Assembly (NCBI GenBank): GCA_039619475.1
Contig: CM077115.1
Coordinates: 35,972,083 to 36,036,082, forward strand
Source: Icerya purchasi
Taxonomy: Eukaryota; Arthropoda; Insecta; Hemiptera; Monophlebidae
Length of the DNA: 64,000 nt
Direction: 5' to 3'
A program made the position numbers and the translations under genes. Shown piece after piece: positions 1-11,600 of this stretch (position 1 is the first letter of the stretch; each line of letters starts with the position of its first letter). A model generated the notes under the pieces. That model was not told the origin of the DNA, searched no databases, and worked only from the letters and a program-made list of their open reading frames with translations.

Positions 1-3000
1 TATATATTAGGACACTCTAAATGTGGCGTTGTAAATTTCTTTTTTTCTTTGGTACCGTAAGCGAGCTCATTTTCAACAGGTAACCATTCGCGAATGCCGT
101 GGAACCAATTTCAGGCCAGTTTCGCCTACGGTGACTGCGGGGCGCTATTGATGGTCCCGCATTGGCGATGTAATTGCTTAATCGGAGTCGGGTCAGTGAT
201 AAGAAGCGGCCGAGTATGTATTGATTAATGCGATAAATTATTAATCACTGTCGGCAAAACACTCTCTGTAGTGTTGTTACTGATAGGACGCAAAGCAGAT
301 ATGGGGCTGGTAGCGGCGCGGACGTGTGCTCTTTTCTTTACAGATGAAAAAGCTGAAAAAGCACCTTTCCGATAATTAGATTCGAGTGCAAAAGTCGACT
401 TCGTTGAAATCGCAACGTTTTGAATATTTCTACATCGTCGGAATTTCGCGCCGCTAAAAAAGCCCCCCCCCCCCGGCCGGGGCTATATGTTGACCGAGCA
501 GTGTTTCGAAAGCCATTTGCCAGCTGATATAAATACTTAGCTTGTTGCCTATTAGTAGAGAAAACTTTGAGAGGGCTTTTCTAAAGAGCTTTTTATGGAA
601 GTGCTATTTAAAGAGAGTCGGGCCGCGGCGATCCTCCTGTATGACTAAGGTAACGACGCCGTTGAAGGAACTTCATTGCCGCTAATCGGATGTTATTATT
701 AAAAATTACTAGTGTTCTTTGATTTTACGGCGATGGATGAATAAAACGATGATACATGTGTAGATGTTTATTATACGAAGCCGGTCTAAACGTTACGGAA
801 CTTGAGAAAAAGCACCTCGTTTTATTGCGCGCAAAATTAGGTACTACTTAATGAAAAATCGAGGTAAAAACCGACCTGAAAGTAATCATTAAGTTTTTTC
901 GTTCGTAGAGTGAGATGTGTAGGAATAAACGTTGACGTTTTTTTCAAGAAAGCGATATTCGGATTTGCCGAGAATCGAGTCTGAGGTGTGATTGGCGATT
1001 TCTCGGCTGCTGAAAAATTCTTATTGCCGCTCGTTCGCAACATCGTTTTTACGGTAAAAAATTGCACATCCGGTTTTTAAGAAAGCCGGAAAAAAAAGGT
1101 ATGCAACAACGCTCTAGAGCTTAAAGCGGAGAAAATGTGTTGGAGGATAGTTTAATAGATACAGCGGGTGTCGTGGTGACATTGTTGACGGTAATTTTAC
1201 AGTCATTTCGAACGGCGAGAAGAAGATGATCCGTCCGACAATCATCGAAAATTTTGTCGACTGAAAAATCGCTTAGTGCCCCTCGCGCCAAAATTGTCTC
1301 TCTATTGTTTTCCGTATACGGCATTTTTACGTACGCGAGGATATAGGTATTATATGGAAAATGTGTCTGGCTCTTTTTTGTTTTTCTTTTTTTTTTTTAT
1401 GCAGTCCCTGAATTGGATCGTATGAACATCAAAACGATGCCTACAATACGCGTCTAAATTACACCTAATCTGTCGTTTTCGTTCCTCCTTGACTGAATTT
1501 TATACTGTCGACTTCTGGCCTCCATTTCATCTTCTATCACCATCGACGCTTTTTTCACTTTATCCGGGACGGTCATATTATTCGTTTCTTTCACTAAAAT
1601 CAAACGAATTTATTGCGTGTTTTGTTTTTTTGTTGTTTTTTTTTTTTGTTACATCTGAAAATGGCCGTGTCCATTAGGCCCTTTCGGTCAACTTGGTAAT
1701 AAAAGCGCGTTATATTACTTCGGAGGGAAAGATCGCGTATAATCCGGTTTTTATTTTGATCCCGCGTCTTCGGTAAGTCCCATCCTTCGTTTTTTTTTTT
1801 GAATTTGCGAGGTCTTTTCACGCAGGTCTCCGAGAAATTTTATGTCTAGAGCATAGAGAGTTTTTTTTTCAGTCGTCGTTGGGAAAAGGGGGTTATTGTT
1901 TAATGTTAGCTACCGGCGCGTATTGTATATTTCTCAATATTATTGCAATTTTTGGTATTATCGCATTTCTCGATATTATTCCAGTTCTCAATATTATTGC
2001 ACTTCTCGATATTATTCCAGTTCTCAATATTATTGTTGCATTCTAGTGAAATTCGGAATCGAGTTGTTGTGGATGGGTCCTTTTATTAGATTTCAGGGAG
2101 GAGAATATACCACCATCTCCCACATTCGATGTAGAGGAAGAAAGCGCACGTTTATGTGCGTATATATTTCCCAGTCGAAAGTGGATATTTGAAATTTATT
2201 TGCGCGGAGGATGATGGTAGAGCATTGTGGGCTGGTAGTTGAAAAAAACCCTCACGATGTTTTCGCGTAGGCTTAATAAAACGCTAAAAAAAAAAAAAAA
2301 AAAACAAAAGAAGAAAAAAACCTCTTCTCGTTACTTTCCGGGTGGTTTTTTATTCTGTAATACACTGAAATGTGGTACGCACACGGTTGATGAGAGTGAA
2401 CAGTAAAAGCCTCCGGCTCGCATCATCCGTCTGAATATTAAAAGGTGGTCGCGACTATTTTTTGTCGAGAAGTATTTTAAAAGTTACCGTAGAAAAAGAA
2501 CACTGTGATTAGCTTAAAAACTCTCCTTATTTCCTCTACCTTTAAATAAATGCGAAAATAGCCCTTTTATTTTTTCACTTTTTTCTCTTTATTCCCCCTC
2601 TATCCGCCCGGTTAATATTTCTTTTTACAGTTTCGCTTTACGGAATTTTCTTTTCTCGAAAGTTTTCTCTTCTATCCCGTTATTACACTGTACCACGGTG
2701 TGTGTCGTATATGCGCGCTCTTTTTGGGTTATTAGTTCCGCTAACGCGAACATTTCTAAAAGTCCTTTCGTGGGTTCGCTCTCGATTATTCTCTTAAAAA
2801 TAATTTCTGAGCAAAAATTAAATTTTTTATAAAATTGCAGTAAAAAAAGAAAGAAAAAAAAGAGAAACAAAACAAACCCGAAATCGACTTTTCAGTTGTT
2901 TTCCCAAGGTGTATATAATTTTACCAAAGTCACGTGCACGATTTTGTTTTTTATTTTTATTTTTGTAGTTGAAGAAAACTCGAAATACAAACGATATATC

Positions 3001-3660
3001 GCAAGAAAAAGCTTCTCGACGCCGAAGTATATACATGTACAACAGCCGACGACAATCCTATACGGACTTTGTGTTACCTATGCTAATCTATAATTCTTAC
3101 GAGTAAATACATTTTCGCAATCGAAAACGTGACCGAGATTTCACGGCGGGATTTTCCCATTCGCCATTAGAATGAAATGCGCTGAATGTGATTCCGGCGT
3201 GTAGGTGAAAATTTTTCTAATTAATGTAAAATTGTTTCGTGTAGGCGATGTTAAGACGGGGAATTAGCCTGATTGCATATTTTTATTTATTTCGCAATGA
3301 TACGGAAAAACATATCTCGGACACAGCAGTCAAATCTTCGAGATATGTGTGTCTACACTCAACTACTACATTTTGTATATACATATTACATACGTAGACA
3401 TTTTTACATATTAATGAGTGCCACGTGACGCCGCGTCGGCAATATGAGAAAAAGTCACGTAATTACGTAACGTTTCAAAGAGTAGTATCTCAGTTTAGTG
3501 TTGTCCCAGATCCGAAGGATAATCGGGTTTTAATTAATTCGAAAATTCGCATCCTTACAGACGGGGGTGGGGGGGCAATTTCTTCTGTGCAGCACACGTA
3601 CTACGTGTGTATGTCGAAGGAATAAACCAAGCGAATAGGATATGTGTATAATAGGACAAG
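1..3660. other. Non-coding, no gene seen
   Basis: Apart from the 18-bp repeat, poly-A/T tracts and a C12 run at 463-474, I see nothing supported. All ORFs are under 100 codons and simple-sequence driven. A 9-bp hairpin (catatctcg at 3311, cgagatatg at 3339) is present. Confidence 0.6.
1931..2040. repeat. 18-bp tandem repeat, about six copies
   Basis: The consensus YTCTCRATATTATTSCAR is repeated with alternating variants (ttctcaatattattgca and ttctcgatattattccag), suggesting a 36-bp higher-order unit. Confidence 0.85.
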
Positions 3661-4990
3661 AAGCGACGACACTGCTCTAGGTTGAAGAGTTTCCGGAAGC
3701 AGCGCGGCTTTGTTGGCGACGGGTGCTTGTTTTTTGTCCTTTTAAAATTCGTCTTTCTTTTCCATTTTCTCTCGGCTCAGTTTACACACTATTTCGCAAG
3801 CACTCGGTTGCGCCGTAATAACATTTCGCTCGCGGTGCGACGACCAGCTTAATATGCGCGTCGAGGGTATAACGTAAGAAGCCGTTAATTTATCGGGCGG
3901 TGACGTTGGAATTTCGAAATCGGAGCGTCGTGTTATCGTGCTACTACTAGGCGATGCATTTAGGCTTCGGCGGCGGCGGTAGCGATAGGTACATTGCGAA
4001 AGTGGCCGGGGAACAGGGTGAACGTATCCATTCGGGCCCCGGATGTGTAATAAAAAAGAGGATCGAGCGCAATTCGGACGCCGCGCTCCCCCGGGTCGCT
4101 TAGGCAAGCGGAGAGAAAGTGCACGTATTTTGTAAAATAAACACGTGGGGAGCAGCCTATGTATAGAAGCGGATCGTGGTCGTGTATGGTAGCTGCGGGG
4201 TTGCGAAATTAAAGTAGAGTTGCAGGCTCCTCGCGCTTTGTCAATTCGTCATGCAGACGAGATCGCGCGATCATCCGTCGTCAGCCTAGTTCTTCGGACA
4301 GCTTGCGTTCAAGAGCTTTGCCGGAGAGAAAGGACGCTCGTCGCGTCGACCGCCGAACTGGAGCGACGGAGAACGCTTCGGCGCGCGCGCGGTGCTTCTG
4401 GAAAGGCTGCGGCGTGTTGGCTTTTGTTTTTCGGAAAAGGTTCGGTGGACGGGGTTGCGTTACGCGTTTGTCGTCGGTCGCTTGCGTAACCTTGCAGGCC
4501 GGATGCGCAAAGGCTGAATGCGGCTGCCGAAGAATGTGCGTCTGGCATGTCGGGCAGCAGCCTGTTCAGCTGAACTACTAGAGCCGGGCTTAATGCGCAA
4601 AAGTGTGCTAGCTGCGTTTTGCCGATTAGGAGAAGGCGGCATTGCGAAACGCGGACTATGTCGAAAGACGCTGCTACGGCTCGGAACGAGTCGACTTACC
4701 GAGATCCCCGTTTACGTAACCGCCGCTTTCCTCCTCAATGCAACTGCGCACAATATCTACATATGTATCATCACCGGAGCGTTCTTCGTTTTTTCGTCAT
4801 CCGTTTTCAATCCGATCGCCCAACTCACATCGGCATATCCGTTCATAAACGGTTAGCGACCGCATCCGATTGAATTCTACGTAAAAAGCACGGCATTTGA
4901 CAACGGGCGTCGCTGCTGATTGGTAGAGAGGCGCCAACGAAAATTGCAGTACCACTCTGCTACGAAGTTTCGAAGCCGAGCATATAATAT
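3661..4990. promoter_or_regulatory. CpG-rich patch, possible promoter or 5' exon
   Basis: This stretch is markedly richer in G+C and CpG than its surroundings (for example gcgcgcgcgcgg near 4381) and carries overlapping chance ORFs on both strands. No start or splice pattern is decisive. In a window where the coiled-coil gene lacks its 5' end, such a patch is a candidate promoter or untranslated first exon. Confidence 0.28.
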
Positions 4991-5379
4991 AGCGCAGAGT
5001 TTTATGCGCTATTCTCTCTAGATGGAAATTTCACATCACGGGCCACGAGCCGGAGTCTGCTGGATCAGTTTGATTGGTTTAAGATGATGGAGCGTGCTCT
5101 CTATTTTTCTCCGAAATCACGCAACATCGAGCTTTTCCGGAAAATTCGGCAATGATCACTTCGGGGAAAATTCAAATTTAATCAGAATTACAATGATTTC
5201 GAAGACGGTGAACAATCTGGTCGCTATTACAAACCGGTTTTATCGAAATGACGTACCTAAATAAAATTTACCGATACCGTGAAGAGTTTGCTCCGTTATA
5301 AAACTTTCACAAAATCTTTTGCGGAATAATAGTTAGTTACACACGTATTTTTTAATAAAAATTCTGAAGCATACCGACA

Positions 5380-5520
5380 AACCCTTAATATCAATATTAA
5401 AAAGTATAAACTTTTAATAAACCCTATAAGTATCCGTATAAAAAAGAGAAAAAGTATAAACCCTATAAATATCAATATAAAAAAGAGAAAAAGTATAAAC
5501 CCTATAAAAAAAAGAAAAAA
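5380..5520. repeat. AT-rich tandem repeat of about 39 bp
   Basis: Three to four imperfect copies of aaagtataaaccctataa followed by a variable (tatcaatataaaaaagagaa) part, ending in a poly-A/G tract. Confidence 0.75.
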
Positions 5521-5737
5521 TTACCACGCATCACTTTCGAAGAATAAATTCATAATGTTCAATTTATACATTATAACGAAATGAGATTATAGTAGTTTAT
5601 ATATAGGCTTTTTCTAATGACCTGTAGCAGAGGTTTTCATCGGTTTCGTTCAGTTTGCGATAAACATTTAACAACCGGTTACATCAACGATACAAAACCG
5701 GAGGAATAATTCAGGAAAAAATTCAAGGGACTCTTTT

Positions 5738-5770
<33 letters not shown>

Positions 5771-6080
5771 TTTCTAATTTTTCCGCAAAACCCTTCCAAA
5801 GGTAAATTTTGCATCGCTACGAGCGATAATTGTTTACGTGCCAAAATTTCCGTGGTAATAACCGAAATCTGTCGTTGTAATCGACAGAGGTTAACAAATC
5901 CTTTAATTATGCTAATCTCTATCGGTTCCAGCACTACTGTATTCGTCTCTGTAATACTACAACGCTGAATCTCAGTTACTTGTACTACGCAGAAATCGCT
6001 AAAATACGCTAATTAAAACTAGTAATTTACCTAGCAAATTACATTGTCGTACGAGTTGTTTCTCCCAATTGCGAAACCGG

Positions 6081-6111
<31 letters not shown>

Positions 6112-8595
6112 CGCAAATTTCAGCAAAATCTCGTTAAAAAGCTAAAATTATTATACACGCGCGCGCATGTGTTTTACATATATTGCTCGTTTATTGGCAG
6201 TTTTAGATTACTTTTTTCTGTCTTAGAAAGAAGTACCGGAGGAGAAAAAACTGGCAATGTCGACTGAAAAATAAAAATGAAGAAATATTTCGAAATATTA
6301 TCTACGAAAATGCACGCGTTAAATATTCAATTTCGGGGATGACCTCCTTTTAATACTAAAGCGCTTGTAGATCTGTGCCATCGTTCCCAGTAGCTGGATT
6401 ATCATGCTGTCGCACATTGAAACTTACAAAAATTTCACCCGGGGTTCAGTTAATGTCGTTGACCCTCACCCCCCCCTTAAAAACCGAAAGAAAGAAAGAA
6501 AGGAAAAATCGTTTTCAGCGCAAATTTCGAACGAGCAACGAAATTTATGATAATCGTTTTGTTTTTTATTCGAGGTCTCGCGCGAGCAGATCACCCCACT
6601 CTGACTCGATTAAAATAAAAAGAATATTAAGAAATATTAAAATCGTGATATTGCCGGTCGATGAGTGTGTAGAGCATGATGGCCGTTTTGAGCACGTTGC
6701 TCGGAGCCCCGGCGGACCAGCGATTTCGCAATTTTCTCTATAAATAGGTGTACGTGTAGGCAGGCGAGTGGCTGCATTTAATATCGTGTATCGCATCTGC
6801 ATTTCGGTCGAAATAATATTATTACACGTTTTACAGTAAATCAACGCCGGCAGCGGTCGAGCGTGTCGCGTCAATTTCCTGTGTGCTCGGCGCCGCTTTG
6901 CCGCCCACCCCCTTCGTCCGCTGGTGGCCTCCTTTGTATTCCTCTTCTGAATCTTCTGGCCGTGATTACGATTATTTTAATAATTTTTCACTGCTACTCG
7001 TCTTTATTAATCGCTTCCTCTATTCGCTCTTGTTATTTTGCACTGTTAGCCGCGAACTAACTTTCCTACGCCTTCCACGTCTAATCGTTTTCTTAGTGTA
7101 GCGTTGTCCTGTTTTCCTGCTAAGGCTGTTTTCTTTCTGCATGTCTGCAAGCGAACGGCACGCGGGACGGGAAACGTATTTAATTGTGACGATTGTGACC
7201 ATTGCCGGTGCCGAGAGGTCGCCTTATTAACCGGACGATTTATGGTGAATCTGTCCCGCTTCGTAGACGGCGATATGAATTAATTCGACATCCGAACGAG
7301 ATTGTCACGCATAAGTGTGCCCGTATGTCGTATATGTCATGTATTTTGTTGTACATATATATATATATATATATATATAGGTATGTTGGATACTCTGTCG
7401 TTTTCCTTTTTACAGAGACTTTACACAGTGGTCTTATTACAATTAAAATGTGTACATGTAATAATGGTTACGAATGATCTAATCTGATGATTATTATTAA
7501 AATGATGATAATGATTCTAGGTCGTCTTGAAATGTTTGCGATTGCGGCTATGTTATTTTTGCATCGGAGTGCGCAGTTCTGATATGCATTCTGAAAGGTG
7601 TTTTGTGTTTTGAGAGGCTATTTAAAAGTATCGATTTTTTTTTTCTACAGTTTTTCGAGTCGGTTTTGAAACTTGTGTGTATATTCTTTAAAAATTCTTA
7701 AAAATTCTCTTTCTACGTTTCAGCCGAAATCGTAACCGAACTTTTTTAATAATCTTCCGGCCGAAACTGAAATTTTCGCGCAAGTTAAAAGGACTAAAAA
7801 ACTGGCCCATCAAAAATTTTAGAATTGTCTAAAATTATTAGCCGTTTTGATAATTAACGCGCCTCAGTAGGAGCGAAGGTTTGCGAGAACAATCATTGTT
7901 TATAGTTTTTTCTATAATAAAAATTTTTTTTTTTCACGTATCCGACGCCTTTTTTTTTTTTAAAGTGATCTAACCCTGTGACTTCAACCAAATATATATA
8001 TATATATATCTTTCTTTTTTTTGATCCGACTTGCGTTTTTGGTTCTTTTATGCATACATACACACTCACACTTTATATTTCAAATGTGAATAATAATAAA
8101 CCGATACAATTTACGGTTTTGACGCGAAAACTGTATAATCCATATTACTTAATTCAAACGTGGCATTTATAAAAACAACTGATGTGTGTGTCTTTTCCTC
8201 TGCTACACAGTTTACACAGTAGTCCAGTTTAGAAATTACATATTTTTTGCATTATGTATGTATGCGTGTATATGTATATTACACAGTATTAGCAGAATGG
8301 AAATATATTTTTAATCATGTATCCGTACAGGTGGAGTATTTTATTTGAAGGAAATTCTGGAAATGAGCTCGCTCGAGGAAGTTGGCTTGGTCCGCGTCTT
8401 TTTACGAACTAATATACGCACTGACAAAGTTTCGTATCAGAATTACTCGATGCGCTAACAGGTAGGCAAAGACCCAACAAAGAATTATACAAATACTCGG
8501 ACAAGAGATGAGAAAAGGACGAATTATGTTGTTCTAAGCGTTCGAAACCTACAAGGCTAATTAGCCAAATATTTACGTACATTCAAAGTTTAAAG

Positions 8596-8892
8596 AATAA
8601 ATGGGGAGTTGGTTTGGAGGAGGTGGAAAGTGATTTAATTGGTATAGAATCAAGTGATATTGAAAGCCGCCACCCATTGAGAAAGAAACTAGCCGAATAT
8701 GTCAGCTTTAAGAATAAACTGAAATCAGGAAGGGGAAAACGAAGAAAGGAAAGAGCAACATCGGCAACGAATGCGGCAGTATTGGATACAAAAGAAAGCC
8801 AAAAGTTCAAACAGTTGAAATATCGTGGTCCTAAGATGGCCAATTCGGGGAAAAAAATATATATATATGTTTATCTCTATACACATAACTAA
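8596..8892 (+). other. Lone open frame of about 90 codons, possibly repeat-derived
   Basis: An open frame runs on the + strand with a Lys/Arg-rich, charged product (VGLEEVESDLIGIESSDIES, then RHPLRKKLAEYVSF, KSGRGKRRKERATS). It has a more protein-like composition than surrounding frames and ends in a TATA microsatellite. I recognise no family. It has no obvious splice sites and stands next to probable LINE debris, so a transposon-derived fragment is the likeliest explanation. Confidence 0.25.
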
Positions 8893-9129
8893 AATTAATA
8901 GTATCCTTAACATAAGTAATAACAATCCTTTGTATAGGCTATCTTGTATCTTAAATGTACATTGAAAAATTTTAATTTAATTTAACGGATAATACTACTA
9001 AAATATTTATACAACGATACACGTTAGATTTCTAGAATAGCAGCATTGTAGCCAATTCGTATATATCGTTATGTTTTGGATTTTTCATAATAGTCAAAAA
9101 ATGTCTCCGTCTATTTTTATAATTTTTCA

Positions 9130-9450
9130 AGTCAAATTTTAATAACTGATTAGGATAGGAATGGAGCCATAAACGAAGCCTGTATTCTTAAATGATATTT
9201 CATGTAGTTCGGTACTAATTCCCTACCTCACAATTCCTAGTTTTCCTTCAGTAACACTTTAAATTCATTTCTGTTTCGTGCAAAGCAAAGAGTATTATCT
9301 GGACCTTATACAGTGTACTGATATCTCGCGAATATTATACTGGAGATTCCACTATTTTCACCAATCAGCTTAAACACTTTCTTTTGTAAGTACCGAAGTT
9401 GTTTTAGATTATAACTTGCCGCATTATATTACTATTCCAAATGAAAATAC
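9130..9450 (-). mobile_element. Possible LINE fragment (very degraded)
   Basis: On the - strand, broken frames give YLQKKVFKLIGENSGISS and QYTVYKVQIILFALHETEMN, reminiscent of the region after the reverse-transcriptase domain in jockey/CR1-type LINEs (LQKKxxRxI). The match is impressionistic and interrupted by stops, so this is a weak call. Confidence 0.22.
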
Positions 9451-9518
9451 AGGTTGATATGACGATAAATACAAACGACCTAGATGATGTTTGCTATTAC
9501 TAATTATCATTATTATTA

Positions 9519-9519
9519 C

Positions 9520-9607
<88 letters not shown>

Positions 9608-9660
9608 CATCATCATCATCATCATTATTATCATTATTATCATTATTATCATTATTAATA
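9519..9660. repeat. (TTA)n microsatellite with TCA/TTATCA variants
   Basis: About 90 bases of pure tta repeats grade into (tca)n and (ttatca)n. A shorter (att)n tract lies at 9768-9792. The poly-Leu ORF across it is spurious. Confidence 0.97.
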
Positions 9661-10089
9661 TTCTCACAGCCTTTTCGTTTTACGGCCGAAGTTCGTCTTT
9701 GTGTCTCGAATCTTATCCAAGGATCTAGGAGTCACTGCGTAGTATCTGTACGTTGATTTTTGAGGATTATTATTATTATTATTATTATTATTGCGTAGAA
9801 AAAACAACAATTGCATACATTGAGTCTTAAATAAAAACGTGCCAAAACTCGAACCGCTGAGAGTGATGGAAATTTTTTATCAAATAATAACATGCGTTAT
9901 TTAGTGCGCGGGAATAATCGGAGAAAAGTGTCTTATGTGAGCGGACAAAATTCTGTAAACAGTTGCCGATTCTGCTGCGGCGTTGTACTCACACATGGAC
10001 ACGGTTTATTGCCATCGCGATGGTGGTGGTGGTGGTGGTGGGGGGTGACCTTATTCATTCTGGGTGGAAAAGATTTCTTTTAAAATGCA

Positions 10090-10560
10090 TTCTGCCGAAG
10101 TGTGTCGCCGCGAGCTGCTGATTATTAGACTGATGATAATGTTCGCTGACGAACCCGCTTGCCGTGGCACTGTCCGTGTACGGGGCGAGCCCGGGAAAAA
10201 AATTCGGAAATCATTATAAATTGTTTGCCAAGCGTGCATCGGAGGAAGAAGCATTTCGTGGCAGCGGTCGGAGGATATTTGCCAATAGATGCCAAAAGGC
10301 GCACTAGCTGTCGACGTTGCTAGCGGCTCTGTGCCTGAATCGAAAATCGCGCAGCTAGAAATACCGCGTGTCGGCCTCGTCCATTGCCAAAGGGCCGGCC
10401 GATTACGTCGTGAATACGCGCACGTTTGTCGAGCTGCATGCGAACATCCAGTGCCAAAAATTGAAGTCGGCCTGTCGCTCCGACAGCTTATCTCTCGCTT
10501 TGCCGTACTCTGTTGCCTACGTCTGTCACACATACACACACACACACATGCGCGCAGATA
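10090..10560. promoter_or_regulatory. CpG-rich patch with antisense ORF of 164 codons
   Basis: A GC- and CpG-rich island carries a long - strand ORF (10051-10545) and shorter + strand ORFs. The - product is Cys/Arg/Ser-rich (SCRSDRPTSIFGTGCSHAA) with no domain I recognise, so I treat it as chance coding in GC-rich DNA. Possible regulatory element or non-coding exon. Confidence 0.22.
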
Positions 10561-11429
10561 AATTTAGGAGGCCGAATTAATTATTCGTCCAGAAAGCAGG
10601 CCCAGTTCACAGACTCGTTTTTCGCGATTTATTAAATAATTAAATTACACGACATCGTATCCACTCTCTGCGCTACTAGTACCACCGTATGCTTTTTTCT
10701 CTCACTCTCCTTCTTGCCGCCCTCTCACTACGACCACCGCCTCAGTTGGCAACCGAAACTGCATTCGAACCGCGAACAGATGAAACGGAAATTTCGATTT
10801 TCTTCGTGCCGATTGATGTTGTAAACATCGATTTTTTTTTATTCTTCGTTCACTTTTTTTCCTTTTTCTACTTTTTTGCTGCTTGCAATCTGTGTCCGGC
10901 GTAGTGACCATTTACTTGCACACATAGATTGTGGATAATTCTCGCCCGCACGAAAATATGACGTTGCTGCCGATGAGACCTAAAAGTGTTGCCCAAATTC
11001 CCGGGATGCATTATAAAACTGGCGCATTCCGACGGTGATGTAAAACGAGATGAAGAAAAACGGTCTTGATAAAGATCACACTCTTCCCACCGCCCCCATT
11101 AACTCGATCACCTCAATTTTTCATAATGCCCCCGATACCTTTTTCTTTTCCCTTTTCCCCTTTCCCCTTTTCCTCGGCCTTGAAATTCCTCAAACAGTAA
11201 TCAATCGACGTTTATCTCTGGAATACTATTCGATCATTAAAATGTAATGGCGAGTGATATTTCAAGATGCTTGTTTTGTAGGAAACTGAAAAATGACTAT
11301 CGGTTCGTGATATTCGAGTGAAGGGTCAAAGCCAAAAAGAAAAAAAAAATCTAAAGAACGCGATGTTTTCTTGGAATTGCAAAATTTCGGTTTCTAAAAG
11401 TATTCATTTGCCTTATTTTGGTACATTAA

Positions 11430-11600
11430 AGTTTCGGTTTCAGCTTAAGATTCTGTCTCCGGTCGGCGGGCCGCTGCTGGTGGTAGTACAAATTTTCAAT
11501 GAAAAGGACCCCCACATGGGCGTCGTCAGAGGGAGGCAACTGCCCCCCCCCCTGGAATTTTGGAACTTTTTAATTGACTGGCCATAATGAGTATTCATAG
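11430..11600. repeat. Probable dispersed repeat fragment
   Basis: A block with ggtcggcgggccgctgctgg and aggcaactgcccccccccct followed by ggaattttggaac differs in composition from its AT-rich flanks and is open on both strands. It looks like a fragment of an interspersed repeat. Its family was not identified. Confidence 0.35.

Larger units (their letters stand above)
4991..10089. other. Non-coding with repeats
   Basis: AT-rich DNA with poly-T (5740-5769), poly-A (6080-6105), TA microsatellites (7355-7379, 7990-8010), the 39-bp repeat, the TTA microsatellite and two possible transposon fragments. No supported gene. Confidence 0.55.

Noticed and set aside
9484..9756. Poly-Leu ORF
   Set aside because: Translation of the TTA microsatellite.
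10051..10545. 164-codon - strand ORF
   Set aside because: GC-driven frame with a Cys/Arg/Ser-rich product. No domain and no splice partners seen.
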